Shown here: positions 8,230 through 17,888 of the stretch, piece by piece
Layout of the letters: every line of letters begins with the position of its first letter
How positions within the stretch are numbered: position 1 is the first letter of the stretch
Assembly (NCBI GenBank): GCA_037721555.1
Contig: JBBJOI010000002.1
Coordinates: forward strand, 119,749 to 183,748
DNA: 64,000 nucleotides
Source of the DNA: Gaiellasilicea sp037721555
GTDB lineage: Bacteria > Actinomycetota > Thermoleophilia > Gaiellales > Gaiellaceae
Direction of reading: 5' to 3'
Notes under the pieces: model-generated
What the model was told of the DNA's origin: nothing
What the model saw: only the letters and a program-made list of their open reading frames with translations
The model's database searches: none
Translations under genes and position numbers: made by a program

Positions 8230-9319
8230 GGATCACCGCTGTCACGGCGACTCCACTGGCGATCCCGCTCGAGCGGCCGTTCCGCTGGCGCTCGGGCGTG
8301 CAGGAGAGGGCCAACCTCGTCCTCTTCGCGGTCGAGACGGACGCCGGCGCCACAGGCTATGGCGAGTCGATCTGCGAGGACTCGGCCGCGGTTGTGGCCT
8401 ACGGGAACCTGATGGCGAAGGCGTTCGTCGGCCGCGCGCCGGGTGACGTGGAGGCGATTCTGGGCGAGCTCTGGCGCGACGGGCGCTGGCGCTTCTACCC
8501 GCACTGGTCGCAGCAGATCGCGAGCGGGATCGAGGTCGCCTGCTGGGACGCGCTCGGAAAGGCGCTCGGTGTGCCGGCGTCGACCTTCCTCGGCGGGCGC
8601 GTGACGGACGAGGTCGATTTCATGGCCTTCCCGCAGGGCGACACGGCCGACGAGCTCGCGGCGGATGCCGGCCGCCTGGCGGCCGAGGGGTACCGCGTCG
8701 TCTATCTCAAGGTCGGGCGCGCCAACCGCGACGACGAGGAGATTGTGGCGGCCGTGCGGGGCGCGATCGGGCTGGGCCGCTCCTGCGCGTCGACGCCAAC
8801 GAGGCGTGGGACGTGCCGACGGCGGTCGACGCGATCCGGCGCCTCGAGGGGTACGACCTCGACTGGGTCGAGCAGCCGGTCGCGGCCGGGAACGTGAGCG
8901 GCCTGGCTTGGGTACGCCGCTCGGTCGGCACGAAGGTGGCTGCCGACCAGGCCGTGTTCACCGCTGCCGAGCTCCGCGCCGTCCTCGAGCAGGAGGCTGC
9001 CGACGCGATCGTGATCGGCAGTCACGAGACCGGCGGCATCTGGCGCCTGCGTCAGCTCGCCCACCTCGCGGAGACGCACGGGATCCCGGTCAACCGGCAC
9101 GCGTGCGTCGAGAGCTCGATCTCGACGTTTGCGGCGTTGCAGGTGATGGCATGCGTGCCGAACCTGACCGTCGGGAATCAGGTCATGCACCACCTTCTGA
9201 CCGACCAGCTCGTCTCGACGCCGCTCGACTCGACCGCCGGCCGCGTCGCGGTTCCGGACGAGCCGGGCTTGGGCTTCGAGCTCGACCACGACGCCGTGGA
9301 GCGGCTGACCGTCCGCTGA
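8226..9319 (+). pseudogene. Enolase-superfamily (mandelate racemase / muconate lactonizing) gene with -1 frameshift
   Basis: Two halves of one about 364-residue enolase-superfamily protein lie in different frames. Frame one (from ATG 8226, overlapping the previous stop as ATGA) gives the N-terminal cap and the first barrel strands, including YLKVG with the expected catalytic Lys. Around 8765-8785 the homologous reading continues in the -1 frame with LLRVDANEAWD, WVEQPV, AADQAV and the GSHETGG and NRHACVESS strands to TGA 9319. One missing base would explain it. All metal-ligand regions are present once the frames are joined, so the gene is either very recently broken or carries a sequence error. 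The next gene overlaps its stop (TGATG), as if the full protein were made. Confidence 0.8.
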
Positions 9320-11025
9320 TGGATCCCATCACCTTCGAGGTGATCCGGAACGCGCTCGTCGCGGCCACGGACGAGATGGTGCTCACCCTCAAACGCAGCG
9401 CGTACTCGACGAACATCAAGACCCGCTCCGACTTCTCGTGCGCTTTCTTCGATGCCGAGCTCAGGTCGATCGCGCAGGGGTTCACCCAGCCCGTTCATCT
9501 CGGCTCGATGGTGGAGCAGGTACCCCGCGCCGTTCGCGACTACGGTCCTGACAACCTCGGGCCGGGCGACGCATTGATCACGAACGACCCCTTCCCTAGC
9601 GGTGTGCACCTGAACGACATCAGCCTGATCTCACCGGTGCACGGGGACGACGGGCTGCTCGGCTACGTCGCGAACCTGGCTCATCACGTGGACGTCGGCG
9701 GCGGTGCGCCCGCTTCGATCGGCGCCTTCCGTGAGGTGTTCCAGGAGGGGGTGATCATCCCGCCCGTGAAGGTGGTCGAGGCCGGCGCGATCGTGCCGGA
9801 CATCTTCGACCTGATCCTGGCGCAGATCCGCTCGAAGCACGAGACCGCTGGCGACCTCCGCGCGCAGATTGCCGCCAACGCGACAGGGGTGCGCCGGTTG
9901 CAAGCGCTCGTCGCGAGGCACGGGCGTGGCCTGATCCGGTCTACGATGGAGGAGCTCCTCCGCTACACGGAACGGCGGACGCGAGCCGAGCTCGCCGTCC
10001 TTCCGCGCGGCGTCTACGAGGCCGAGGGCTCGGTCGACAGCGACGGCTACTCGGACGAGCCGGTGCGGCTGCGGGCACGGGTGGAGATCTCCTCCGACGG
10101 CGTCGCGTTCGATCTCGCGGGCTCCGACCCCCAGCGGCGCGCACCGGTCAACTCCACCTATGCGCAGACCTTCTCGGCCTGCGCCTACGCGCTGAAGTGC
10201 CTGATCGACCCGGATCTGCCGGTCAACGACGGCTTCTACCGACTGGTCACCCTGGACGCGCCGCTCGGCAGCGTCACGAACTGCACCTGGCCTTCGCCCG
10301 TGGTGGGCGGCTGGGAGACGCAGACCCGGCTCGTCGACGTCATCTTCCGGGCGCTCCTGCCCGCGCTGCCCGAGCGGCTCCCCGCGGGGACGAAGGCGAT
10401 GATGTGCCATGCGGGCTTCGGCGGCGTCGACCCGGTGACGAACGAGTACACCTGCTTCCTCGAGACCTTCGCCGGCGGCTACGGCGGCCGCGCCGGGAGC
10501 GACGGGCCGGACGCAGTCCAGACCCACGGGCAGAACACGGAGAACGCTCCCGTCGAGGAGACGGAGCTCAACTATCCCGTCCGGATCGCGCGCCTCTCGC
10601 TCGTCGACGACTCGGAGGGGCCGGGGCGCTTCCGCGGCGGCCTCGGCCTCCGCAAGGACTTCGTCTTCGACCGCGCGACGACGTTCACCGTCCTCGCCGA
10701 CCGGACGACCCGAGGGGCGGGGGGCGTGCTCGGCGGGCACGACAGCAGTCCTGCGGAGTACGTCCTGATTCGTGACGGCATCGAGACCAGGCTGAGTGCC
10801 AAGACGACCTTCGACGTCCTACCCGGCGACACCGTCAGCTACCGCACCTGCGGCGGCGGCGGCTACGGGCCGCCGGAGGAGCGTGACGCCGAGCTCGTCG
10901 CGCAGGACGTCCGCGAGGGCAAGGTCAGTGCAGTGCGGGCGCGGGACGTGTACGCATGGCAGGGCGGCGTAGGCTCGACGGAGCCGCTGCCGGAGGTGCC
11001 GGCTTTGCCGGCGCGGGAGCAATGA
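9319..11025 (+). CDS. hyuB: Hydantoinase B subunit, tandem copy 1
   Basis: A 568-residue Hydantoinase_B protein starting MDPITFEVIRNAL, the canonical family N-terminus. Key blocks are NDPFPSGVHLND (about residue 90), AHHVDVGGGAP (about 120), FQEGVIIPPVK, the HGQNTENAPVEE segment and a GGGGYGPPEE tail. The ATG overlaps the preceding stop by one base (TGATG). It is followed directly by a close paralogue that aligns with it over the whole length, with roughly four in five residues identical by eye. With the A subunit after the pair it probably forms an A/B enzyme. Two B subunits beside one A could give an A-B-B' complex or reflect a recent duplication with divergence of specificity. Confidence 0.9.
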   Translation: MDPITFEVIRNALVAATDEMVLTLKRSAYSTNIKTRSDFSCAFFDAELRSIAQGFTQPVHLGSMVEQVPRAVRDYGPDNLGPGDALITNDPFPSGVHLNDISLISPVHGDDGLLGYVANLAHHVDVGGGAPASIGAFREVFQEGVIIPPVKVVEAGAIVPDIFDLILAQIRSKHETAGDLRAQIAANATGVRRLQALVARHGRGLIRSTMEELLRYTERRTRAELAVLPRGVYEAEGSVDSDGYSDEPVRLRARVEISSDGVAFDLAGSDPQRRAPVNSTYAQTFSACAYALKCLIDPDLPVNDGFYRLVTLDAPLGSVTNCTWPSPVVGGWETQTRLVDVIFRALLPALPERLPAGTKAMMCHAGFGGVDPVTNEYTCFLETFAGGYGGRAGSDGPDAVQTHGQNTENAPVEETELNYPVRIARLSLVDDSEGPGRFRGGLGLRKDFVFDRATTFTVLADRTTRGAGGVLGGHDSSPAEYVLIRDGIETRLSAKTTFDVLPGDTVSYRTCGGGGYGPPEERDAELVAQDVREGKVSAVRARDVYAWQGGVGSTEPLPEVPALPAREQ

Positions 11026-12722
11026 ACAGCGATCCCATCTCCTTCGAGGTGATCCGGAACGCGCTGGTTGCCGCGACCGAAGAGATGGTGGTGACGCTGC
11101 GTCGGAGCGCCTACTCGACGAACATCAAGACGCGCTCGGACTTCTCGTGCGCCTTCTTCGACGCCGAGCTACGGCCGGTCGCGCAGGGTTTTACCCAGCC
11201 CGTCCATCTCGGCTCGATGGTCGAGCAGGTGCCGAAGGCGGTGCGGAGCTACGGGGCGGAGCGGCTCGGGCCAGGCGACGTTATCGTCACGAACGACCCG
11301 TACCCGAGTGGCGTGCACCTGAACGACGTCAGCCTGATCTCGCCCGTCCACGTGGAGGGCGTGTTGCTCGGCTACGTCGCCAACCTGGCGCACCATGTCG
11401 ACGTCGGCGGCGGCGCGCCCGCCTCGATCGGCGCCTTTCGCGAGGTGTTCCAGGAGGGCGTGATCATCCCGCCGGTCAAGCTCGTCGACGGCGGCGCGAT
11501 CGTCCCGGACGTGTTCCGGCTGATCCTCGCGCAGATCCGGTCGAAGCATGAGACCGCCGGCGACTTCCGCGCGCAGATTGCGGCGAACGCGACGGGGGTG
11601 CGGCGTGTGCAGGCGCTCGTCGCCCGCCACGGCCGCGAGACGATCGTCGAGACGATGGCCGACCTGCTCCTGTACACCGAGCGGCGCACCCGGGCGGAGT
11701 TAGCCGCCCTGCCGCACGGCGTCTACGAGGCGGAGGGCTCGGTCGACAACGACGGGTACACGGACGAGCCCGTGCGGCTGCGCGTGCGGATCGAGCTCGG
11801 GCCCGACGGCGCTCGCTTCGATACGTCGGGGTCGGACACGCAGCGGCGCGCGCCCGTCAACTCGACCTGGGCGATGACCTTCTCCGCCTGCGCCTACGCG
11901 CTGAAGTGCCTGATCGACCCCGACCTACCCGTGAACGACGGCTTCTATCGGCTCGTCCACCTGGACGCTCCCCCGGGTACAGTCACGAACTGCACCTGGC
12001 CGGCGCCGGTCGTCGGCGGCTGGGAGACGCAGACACGTCTCGTCGACGTCATGTTCCGCGCGCTCCTGCCGGCTTTCCCCGAGCGGCTGCCGGCGGGCAC
12101 GAAGGCGATGATGTGCCAGGCCGGCTTCGGCTCGCTGGACGTCGCCGCCGGCAGCTACATCTGCTTCTACGACACCTTCGCCGGCGGCTACGGCGGCCGC
12201 GCGGGAAGCGACGGCCCTGACGCCGTGCAGACGCACGGGCAGAACACCGAGAACGCTCCTGTCGAGGAGACCGAGCTCAACTACCCGGTGCGGATCGACC
12301 GGCTGGCCCTCGTCGAGGACTCGGAGGGGCCCGGCCGCTTCCGTGGCGGTCTCGGCCTCCGAAAGGACTACCGCTTCGACCTGCACACGACCTTCACCGT
12401 TCTCGCCGACCGCGATCGGGCAGGCCCCTGGGGCGCCTTCGGCGGTCACGCCGGCCGGGTGGCCGAGTACCTGCACGTCCGCGGGGGCACTGAGACACGC
12501 CTCGGCTCGAAGACGACCGTCGAGCTCGTGCCGGGCGACGTGATCAGCGTCCGCACGTGCGGCGGTGGCGGTTACGGCCCGCCCGAGGAGCGAGAGCCGG
12601 AGCGGGTGCTTCGCGACGTCCTGGAGGGCAAGGTCGACGCCCGGCGGGCTCGGGAGATCTACAAGGTCGCGGTCGACGGACGACGCCTGGACGTGGGGGC
12701 GACGGAGGCGTTGCGCGCATGA
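11022..12722 (+). CDS. hyuB: Hydantoinase B subunit, tandem copy 2
   Basis: A 566-residue paralogue of the preceding gene, starting at an ATG that overlaps its TGA (ATGA). The same motifs occur at the same places: NDPYPSGVHLND, AHHVDVGGGAPASIGAF, HGQNTENAPVEE and GGGGYGPPEE. Differences concentrate in residues 220-260 and the last 60 residues, so the core is constrained. The stop overlaps the following A subunit by ATGA, making this copy the one most tightly coupled to that A subunit. Both copies are full length with no internal stop, which argues that both are used. Reaction and substrate are as uncertain as for the other B subunits here. Confidence 0.9.
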   Translation: MNSDPISFEVIRNALVAATEEMVVTLRRSAYSTNIKTRSDFSCAFFDAELRPVAQGFTQPVHLGSMVEQVPKAVRSYGAERLGPGDVIVTNDPYPSGVHLNDVSLISPVHVEGVLLGYVANLAHHVDVGGGAPASIGAFREVFQEGVIIPPVKLVDGGAIVPDVFRLILAQIRSKHETAGDFRAQIAANATGVRRVQALVARHGRETIVETMADLLLYTERRTRAELAALPHGVYEAEGSVDNDGYTDEPVRLRVRIELGPDGARFDTSGSDTQRRAPVNSTWAMTFSACAYALKCLIDPDLPVNDGFYRLVHLDAPPGTVTNCTWPAPVVGGWETQTRLVDVMFRALLPAFPERLPAGTKAMMCQAGFGSLDVAAGSYICFYDTFAGGYGGRAGSDGPDAVQTHGQNTENAPVEETELNYPVRIDRLALVEDSEGPGRFRGGLGLRKDYRFDLHTTFTVLADRDRAGPWGAFGGHAGRVAEYLHVRGGTETRLGSKTTVELVPGDVISVRTCGGGGYGPPEEREPERVLRDVLEGKVDARRAREIYKVAVDGRRLDVGATEALRA

Positions 12723-14788
12723 GCCAGACCGTGCGCCTCGCCGTCGACATCGGCGGCACGTTCACCGACGCGACGCTGATCGACGAGCGGACGGGCAGCG
12801 TCGCGATCGCGAAGGTGCTCACGACCCCGTCCGATCCGTCCGAGGGCTTCATGCACGCCGTCGAGCGCGCACTCGCGGAGGGGAGTGTCGGTGCCGGGCA
12901 GGTGGGCTCGGTCGTGCACGCGACCACGGTCGCGACGAACGCGATCATCGAGGGCAAGGTGGCGCGGAGCGGCTTCATCACGACGGAAGGCTTCCGCGAC
13001 CTCCTCGAGATCGCGCGCCAGGTGCGCCCGAGCCTCTACGACACCCTGTTCGAGAAGCCGAAGCCGCTCGTCCCGCGCGACCGCGCCGTCGGGGTGCGCG
13101 AGCGCCTCGGACCGGCGGGGGAAGTCCTGATCCCGCTCGAGGACGCGTCGGTGCGCGAGGCCGCTGCGTTGATGCGCCGCGAGGAGGTCGAGTCGGTCGC
13201 GGTCTGCCTGCTCCACTCCTACGTCAATCCGGAGCACGAGCAGCGGATCGGGGCCATCCTCGCCGAGGAGCTACCGGGCATCCCGATCTCGCTCTCAGCG
13301 GAGGTCGCCCCCGAGTTCCGCGAGTACCTGCGCGCCTCGACGACCGTGATCAACGCGGTGATCCGGCCGGTTGTTCAGCGTTACCTGGAAGGGATCGAGA
13401 GCCGGCTCGCCGAGGCCGGCGTCGAGGCAAAGCTGCTCGTGATGCAGTCGAGCGGCGGCGTCTTCGGCTCCGAGGCGGCTGCCCGCCGCCCGGTGTTCAT
13501 GGTCGAGTCCGGCCCGGCAGCGGGCGTGATCGCCTCGGCACACCTGGGCGAGACGCTCGGGCAACCGGACATTCTCTCCTTCGACATGGGCGGCACGACC
13601 GCGAAGGTCGGCCTGATCCGGGATGGACAGCCAACGGTGACGAAGGACTACAGCGTCGGCGGACACGCGACTGCGGGGATCGGCGCGACGTCGCTCTCCG
13701 GCTACCCGGTGCGGACGCCCGTCGTCGACCTCGTCGAGATCGGGGCCGGCGGCGGCTCGATCGCCTGGATCGACTCGGGCGGCCTGCTGCGCGTCGGGCC
13801 GCAGAGCGCGGGTGCCGACCCGGGACCGGTCTGCTACCGGCGTGGGGGCACCGAGCCGACGGTCACCGACGCCAACGTCGTGCTCGGCCGCCTGAACCCG
13901 GCCTACTTCCTCGGCGGCGAGATGGGGCTCGATGGGGAGAGCGCGGGAGCTGCGATCGAGAGGTGCCTGGCGACGCCGCTTGGGATCTCGGTCACGGACG
14001 CGGCCAACGGGATCGTCGAGATCGCGAACGCGGCGATGGTGAACGCGCTCCACCTGATCTCGGTGCAGCGCGGCTACGACCCGCGCGATTTCACTCTCGT
14101 CGGCTTCGGCGGCGCCGGGCCTGTGCACGCCAACGCGCTCGCACGCGACGCCGAGATGCCGACGCTCGTGATTCCGCGCAGCCCGGGGATCTTCTCGGCG
14201 ACCGGCCTCCTGACGACCGACCTGAAGCGCGACGCCGCTGTCACGCTGGTGCGCCGGCTCGACGAGCTCGAGCAGGGAGAGGCGGAGCGGGCGTTCGTCG
14301 AGATGGAAGCAGCCGGATGCAGAGAGCTGGAGCGGGAGGGGTTGGCAGCCGACGCGATCGAATCGGTCCGCCAGATCGATCTCCGCTACGTCGGCCAGAG
14401 CTACGAGTTGACGATCGCGGCGGGTGAGGACTTGCTCGCGCGCTTCCACGACGAGCACGAGCGCGTGTATGGCTTCGCTGCGCCGGCCGAGTCCGTCGAG
14501 GTCGTGAGCCTGCGGCTGACGAGCGTCGGGAAGATCGTAAAGCCGCCGGCGCGACCGCTCGAAGCGGGCGGCAGCGTCGCCGCGAAGGAGACTCGGCAGG
14601 TGTACTTCGGCGAGTCGAGCGGTTACGTGGAGTGCCCGATCTACGACCGCTACGCCCTGCCGGCCGGCGCGACCTTTCCCGGCCCGGCCGTCGTAGAGGA
14701 GTTCGACTCGACCACCGTCGTCCATCCCGGCTTCACCCTCCGGGTCGATGACCTCGGCAACCTCGTCATCGAGAAGGAGCTCGCGTGA
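12719..14788 (+). CDS. hyuA: Hydantoinase/oxoprolinase subunit A, second copy
   Basis: This 689-residue protein has the Hydant_A_N start with the phosphate motif DIGGTFTD near residue 10, HATTVATNAIIEG, the SFDMGGTTAKVG nucleotide motif near residue 285, GAGGGSIAWIDSGG and VTDANVVLG. It is homologous to the A subunit at 3067 along its length but clearly diverged, so the operon holds two A and three B subunits. The ATG overlaps the preceding B gene (ATGA), and its own stop overlaps the hydrolase that follows (GTGA). The A subunit binds and hydrolyses ATP to activate the substrate carbonyl. Which B copy it pairs with is unknown. Confidence 0.9.
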   Translation: MSQTVRLAVDIGGTFTDATLIDERTGSVAIAKVLTTPSDPSEGFMHAVERALAEGSVGAGQVGSVVHATTVATNAIIEGKVARSGFITTEGFRDLLEIARQVRPSLYDTLFEKPKPLVPRDRAVGVRERLGPAGEVLIPLEDASVREAAALMRREEVESVAVCLLHSYVNPEHEQRIGAILAEELPGIPISLSAEVAPEFREYLRASTTVINAVIRPVVQRYLEGIESRLAEAGVEAKLLVMQSSGGVFGSEAAARRPVFMVESGPAAGVIASAHLGETLGQPDILSFDMGGTTAKVGLIRDGQPTVTKDYSVGGHATAGIGATSLSGYPVRTPVVDLVEIGAGGGSIAWIDSGGLLRVGPQSAGADPGPVCYRRGGTEPTVTDANVVLGRLNPAYFLGGEMGLDGESAGAAIERCLATPLGISVTDAANGIVEIANAAMVNALHLISVQRGYDPRDFTLVGFGGAGPVHANALARDAEMPTLVIPRSPGIFSATGLLTTDLKRDAAVTLVRRLDELEQGEAERAFVEMEAAGCRELEREGLAADAIESVRQIDLRYVGQSYELTIAAGEDLLARFHDEHERVYGFAAPAESVEVVSLRLTSVGKIVKPPARPLEAGGSVAAKETRQVYFGESSGYVECPIYDRYALPAGATFPGPAVVEEFDSTTVVHPGFTLRVDDLGNLVIEKELA

Positions 14789-16683
14789 ACTACGGCATCG
14801 TCGTCTCGAAGGACGTGATGGTGACGACGCGGGACGGGATCCGGCTCGCCACCGACCTCTACCGCCCGGCTCGCGACGGAGAGCTCGTTTCGGGCCGGTA
14901 CCCGACGGTCGTCTGCCTGACGCCGTACGACAAGGGCGAGCGCCGCTACACGGAGATCGCAGACTTCTTCGTCCCGCACGGCTACGCCGTCGTCCTCCAG
15001 GACCTGCGCGACCGCCACCGCTCGGAGGGGACGGATGAGTACTTCCACAGCGTCACCCCGCACACGGGCGAGGACGGCTACGACACGATCGAGTGGATCG
15101 CGGCGCAAGGCTGGAGCAACGGCCGAACGGGCATGGTCGGCAGCTCCTATGCCGGGATCACCCAGATCCGGACGGCGCTCGAGCGTCCCCCGCACCTGAC
15201 CGCGATCTGGCCGGACGTCTCGCCGACGAACACGTTCGAGAACCAGACGCGCGAGGGTGGCGCGATGCAGCTGCACATGTTCTGGGCGCTCTACATTCAC
15301 GCAGCGGACGCTCAGGGAGTGAAGGACGACTGGGAGAAGCAGCGCGACGTCTTCGACGACCTGCGCAACCTGCGGCAGCTCTTCTGGAACTCGCCGCTCC
15401 TGCGCGACGACCTCGCGCTCCGCCACGTGCCCACGCTTGCCCAGACGCTCGAGGACTACTGCACGCGCGGCGCCTACGACGAGTACTGGGCGAGAAAGGA
15501 GAACGACTTCACCCGCTTCTGGCACGAGCACGCCGACATCCCCGTGACGACGTCGACCGGCTGGTACGACCCGTTCTCACACGCAGACAGCGAGTACTTC
15601 GCGGCGATGACGGCGCAGAACAGATCGCCCCAGCGGCTGATCGTCGGCCCCTGGAGTCACGTCGGGATGCGCGGGGACGCGAGCTGGACGCTCGACGTCG
15701 ACTTCGGGCCGGACTCGGTCTGGGGCGTGCAACGGTACTTCGAGGAGCAGCTCGCCTTCTTCGACCGCTGGCTGAGGGATGACGGCGGCGGCGCGGCTGC
15801 TGACGAGGCCCCGATCCGGCTTTTCGTGATGGGTGGTGCGAGTGGCCGCACGACGGAGCTCGGCAAGCTCGACCACGGAGGGAGATGGCGTGAGGAGCAC
15901 GAGTGGCCGCTCGCGCGTACCCGGCCGACGACGCTTCACCTCCACGGCGATGGGTCGCTGCGCACCGAGCCTGCGCCCGCCAAGGCCGAGCCTCGGCGCT
16001 TCACCTACGACCCCGACGATCCCGTGCCGACGATCGGCGGCCTCTTCTGCGCGGTCGGAGAGCTCCCGTCCGGAGAGGGGGAGATCGAGCCGATGTGGGC
16101 GCGCCTCCTCAACCCGGCCCTTCTCTTGCGGAACATCATGAGTCCGGGCCCCGCCGACCAGAAGGAGTCCGCCGACTTCTTCACGGCTCGAGAGCCGTAC
16201 CAACGGCTGTCGGAGCGGCCCGACGTGCTCGTGTACCGAACGGAGCCGCTCCAGGAGCCCCTGGAGGTGACCGGTCGCGTCGCGGTCGAGCTCTGGATCG
16301 CCTCGAGCGCGGTCGACACGGACTTCACGGCGAAGCTCGTCGACGTCTACCCGCCGAACGAGGACTACCCGGAAGGGTACGACCTGATCCTGAACGACAC
16401 GATCGTCCGCACGCGGTTCCGCGAGGGCTTCGACCGCGAGGTCTTCATGGAGCCCGGCACGCCGTACAGGGTGACGATGCTCCTGCCGCCCACCTCGAAC
16501 CTGTTCGCGCGCGGGCATCGCATCCGCGTAGACGTCTCCTCTTCGAACTTCCCGCGGCTCGAGCGCAACCCGAACACGGGCGAGCCGATCGGCCGACACA
16601 CTCACCACGTCATCGCCGAGCAGACGGTCTTCGCCGACGCGGAGCACCCGTCCCACGTCGTGCTGCCGTTGATCCCCGCGTAG
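14785..16683 (+). CDS. CocE/NonD-family serine hydrolase (X-Pro dipeptidyl-peptidase S15-like)
   Basis: The 632-residue protein has the Peptidase_S15 alpha/beta fold in its N-terminal half: the VTTRDGIRLATDLYRP opening, the LQDLRDRHRSEG strand, nucleophile elbow GSSYAG (Ser near residue 121), a GWYDPF acid region and GPWSHVG with the catalytic His. The C-terminal beta-sandwich (PepX_C) follows, with DFTAKLVDVYP and the SSNFPRLERN strand. Family members hydrolyse acyl esters, amides or beta-lactams. There is no signal peptide, so it should be cytoplasmic. It starts at a GTG inside the hyuA stop and is the last coupled gene of the cluster, where it may release an acyl or amide product. A second family member is at 31876-33546. 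Confidence 0.87.
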   Translation: MNYGIVVSKDVMVTTRDGIRLATDLYRPARDGELVSGRYPTVVCLTPYDKGERRYTEIADFFVPHGYAVVLQDLRDRHRSEGTDEYFHSVTPHTGEDGYDTIEWIAAQGWSNGRTGMVGSSYAGITQIRTALERPPHLTAIWPDVSPTNTFENQTREGGAMQLHMFWALYIHAADAQGVKDDWEKQRDVFDDLRNLRQLFWNSPLLRDDLALRHVPTLAQTLEDYCTRGAYDEYWARKENDFTRFWHEHADIPVTTSTGWYDPFSHADSEYFAAMTAQNRSPQRLIVGPWSHVGMRGDASWTLDVDFGPDSVWGVQRYFEEQLAFFDRWLRDDGGGAAADEAPIRLFVMGGASGRTTELGKLDHGGRWREEHEWPLARTRPTTLHLHGDGSLRTEPAPAKAEPRRFTYDPDDPVPTIGGLFCAVGELPSGEGEIEPMWARLLNPALLLRNIMSPGPADQKESADFFTAREPYQRLSERPDVLVYRTEPLQEPLEVTGRVAVELWIASSAVDTDFTAKLVDVYPPNEDYPEGYDLILNDTIVRTRFREGFDREVFMEPGTPYRVTMLLPPTSNLFARGHRIRVDVSSSNFPRLERNPNTGEPIGRHTHHVIAEQTVFADAEHPSHVVLPLIPA

Positions 16684-17888
16684 ATGGCGGAGCTCGACTT
16701 CGTGTCCGTTCCCGCGGGCCGGTTCACGATGGGGACAGATCCCGCTCGCCTCTATCCGCCGGATGAGGACGAGACGCCGCGGCGGGTCGTCCGGGTGGAA
16801 GGCTTCCGGATCGGCCGCGTGCCCGTGACCGGCGGCGACGGCCTGCCGCTGACGTATGTCTCGCGCGGGGACGCGGAGTCGTTCTGCGCTGCGAACGGGG
16901 TGCGGCTGCCGACCGAGATCGAGTGGGAGGCCGCCGCCCGTGGTGGTGACGACCGGCTCTGGCCCTGGGGCGACGAGCTGCCCGACAGGACGCGCGCAAC
17001 ATTCGGGCAGGGCATCGGCGGGCCGTCGCCACCGGGCTGCATCCGGCGGGAGCAGCAACCTGCGGAGCTCTCGACCTGGCCGGCAACGTCTACGAATGGA
17101 CGGCTGACGGCTCGGCCCGTGGTGGCTCCTACCTCAGCGGGCCTGGCGAGCTGCGCTGCTCGGCGCGCCTGCCCGTGCACCCGGCGGCGCGTGATCCCTA
17201 CGTCGGCTTTCGGGTCGTCGCGGTCGAGCCGCACCAGGATTTCGACTGGGTCGAGGTGCCCGACGGCGACTACGTGATCGGCTGCGACGCGGGCGAGTCA
17301 CGACAACGGCTTGTCGACGTCGACGCGTTCGAGCTCTCGCGAACTCCCGTCACGAACGCGCTGTACGAGCGTTTCGTCGCCGCTGGAGGCGCGGTCGCGC
17401 CGCCTCACTGGCCCGCGCCCGGCGATCACCCCGTCACCTTCGTCGACTGGCACGAGGCGTTCGCGTACTGCGCCTGGGCCGGCGGCCGGCTGCCGGCCGA
17501 GACCGAATGGGAGAAGGCGGCCCGCGGCACCGACGGGCGCGCCTATCCGTGGGGCGACGAGGAGGACGAGAGCCGCGCCGTGCTCGGGGCCGGACTCAGG
17601 AACGGCTCCACCGCGCCCGTCGGCTCGCACCTGGACGGGGTCAGCCCCTACGGCCTGCTGGACATGGCCGGGAATGTCTGGGAATGGACATCGACCGAGT
17701 ATCCACCTGGCGAGCGCGTGCTCCGCGGCGGCTCGTTCGCGAGCCCGGGCCTGGCGTGGGCGCGCTGCACGATGCGGAGTCACAGCCGGCCGGGACGGCG
17801 TCAGGCACACATCGGCTTCCGGATCGCGAAGGCCGCCGATCAGGGCGTGCCCCGGGCGTTGTCGCACGCGTCGCGGTCGGGGTCGTAG
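16684..17888 (+). pseudogene. Tandem SUMF1 (formylglycine-generating-like) domain gene, frameshifted and internally shortened
   Basis: ATG 16684 directly follows the hydrolase stop. Domain 1 begins VSVPAGRFTMGT and shows FCAANGVRLPTEIEWE, but about 20 residues between PVT and LTYVS of the usual fold are missing. Near 17020 the homologous frame slips by -1: the other frame continues with VATGLHPAG, LDLAGNVYEWT and RGGSYL. Domain 2 then runs intact (GDYVIGCDAG, RLPAETEWEKAARG, LLDMAGNVWEWT, RGGSFASP) to TAG 17888. Neither domain shows the paired active-site cysteines of true aerobic FGE, and no sulfatase gene is nearby, so sulfatase maturation is unlikely. The last 16 codons overlap the convergent glycine-rich gene. 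Confidence 0.72.

Noticed and set aside
16684..17888. Sulfatase-activating formylglycine enzyme
   Set aside because: The active-site cysteine pair is not present and no sulfatase gene is in the window.
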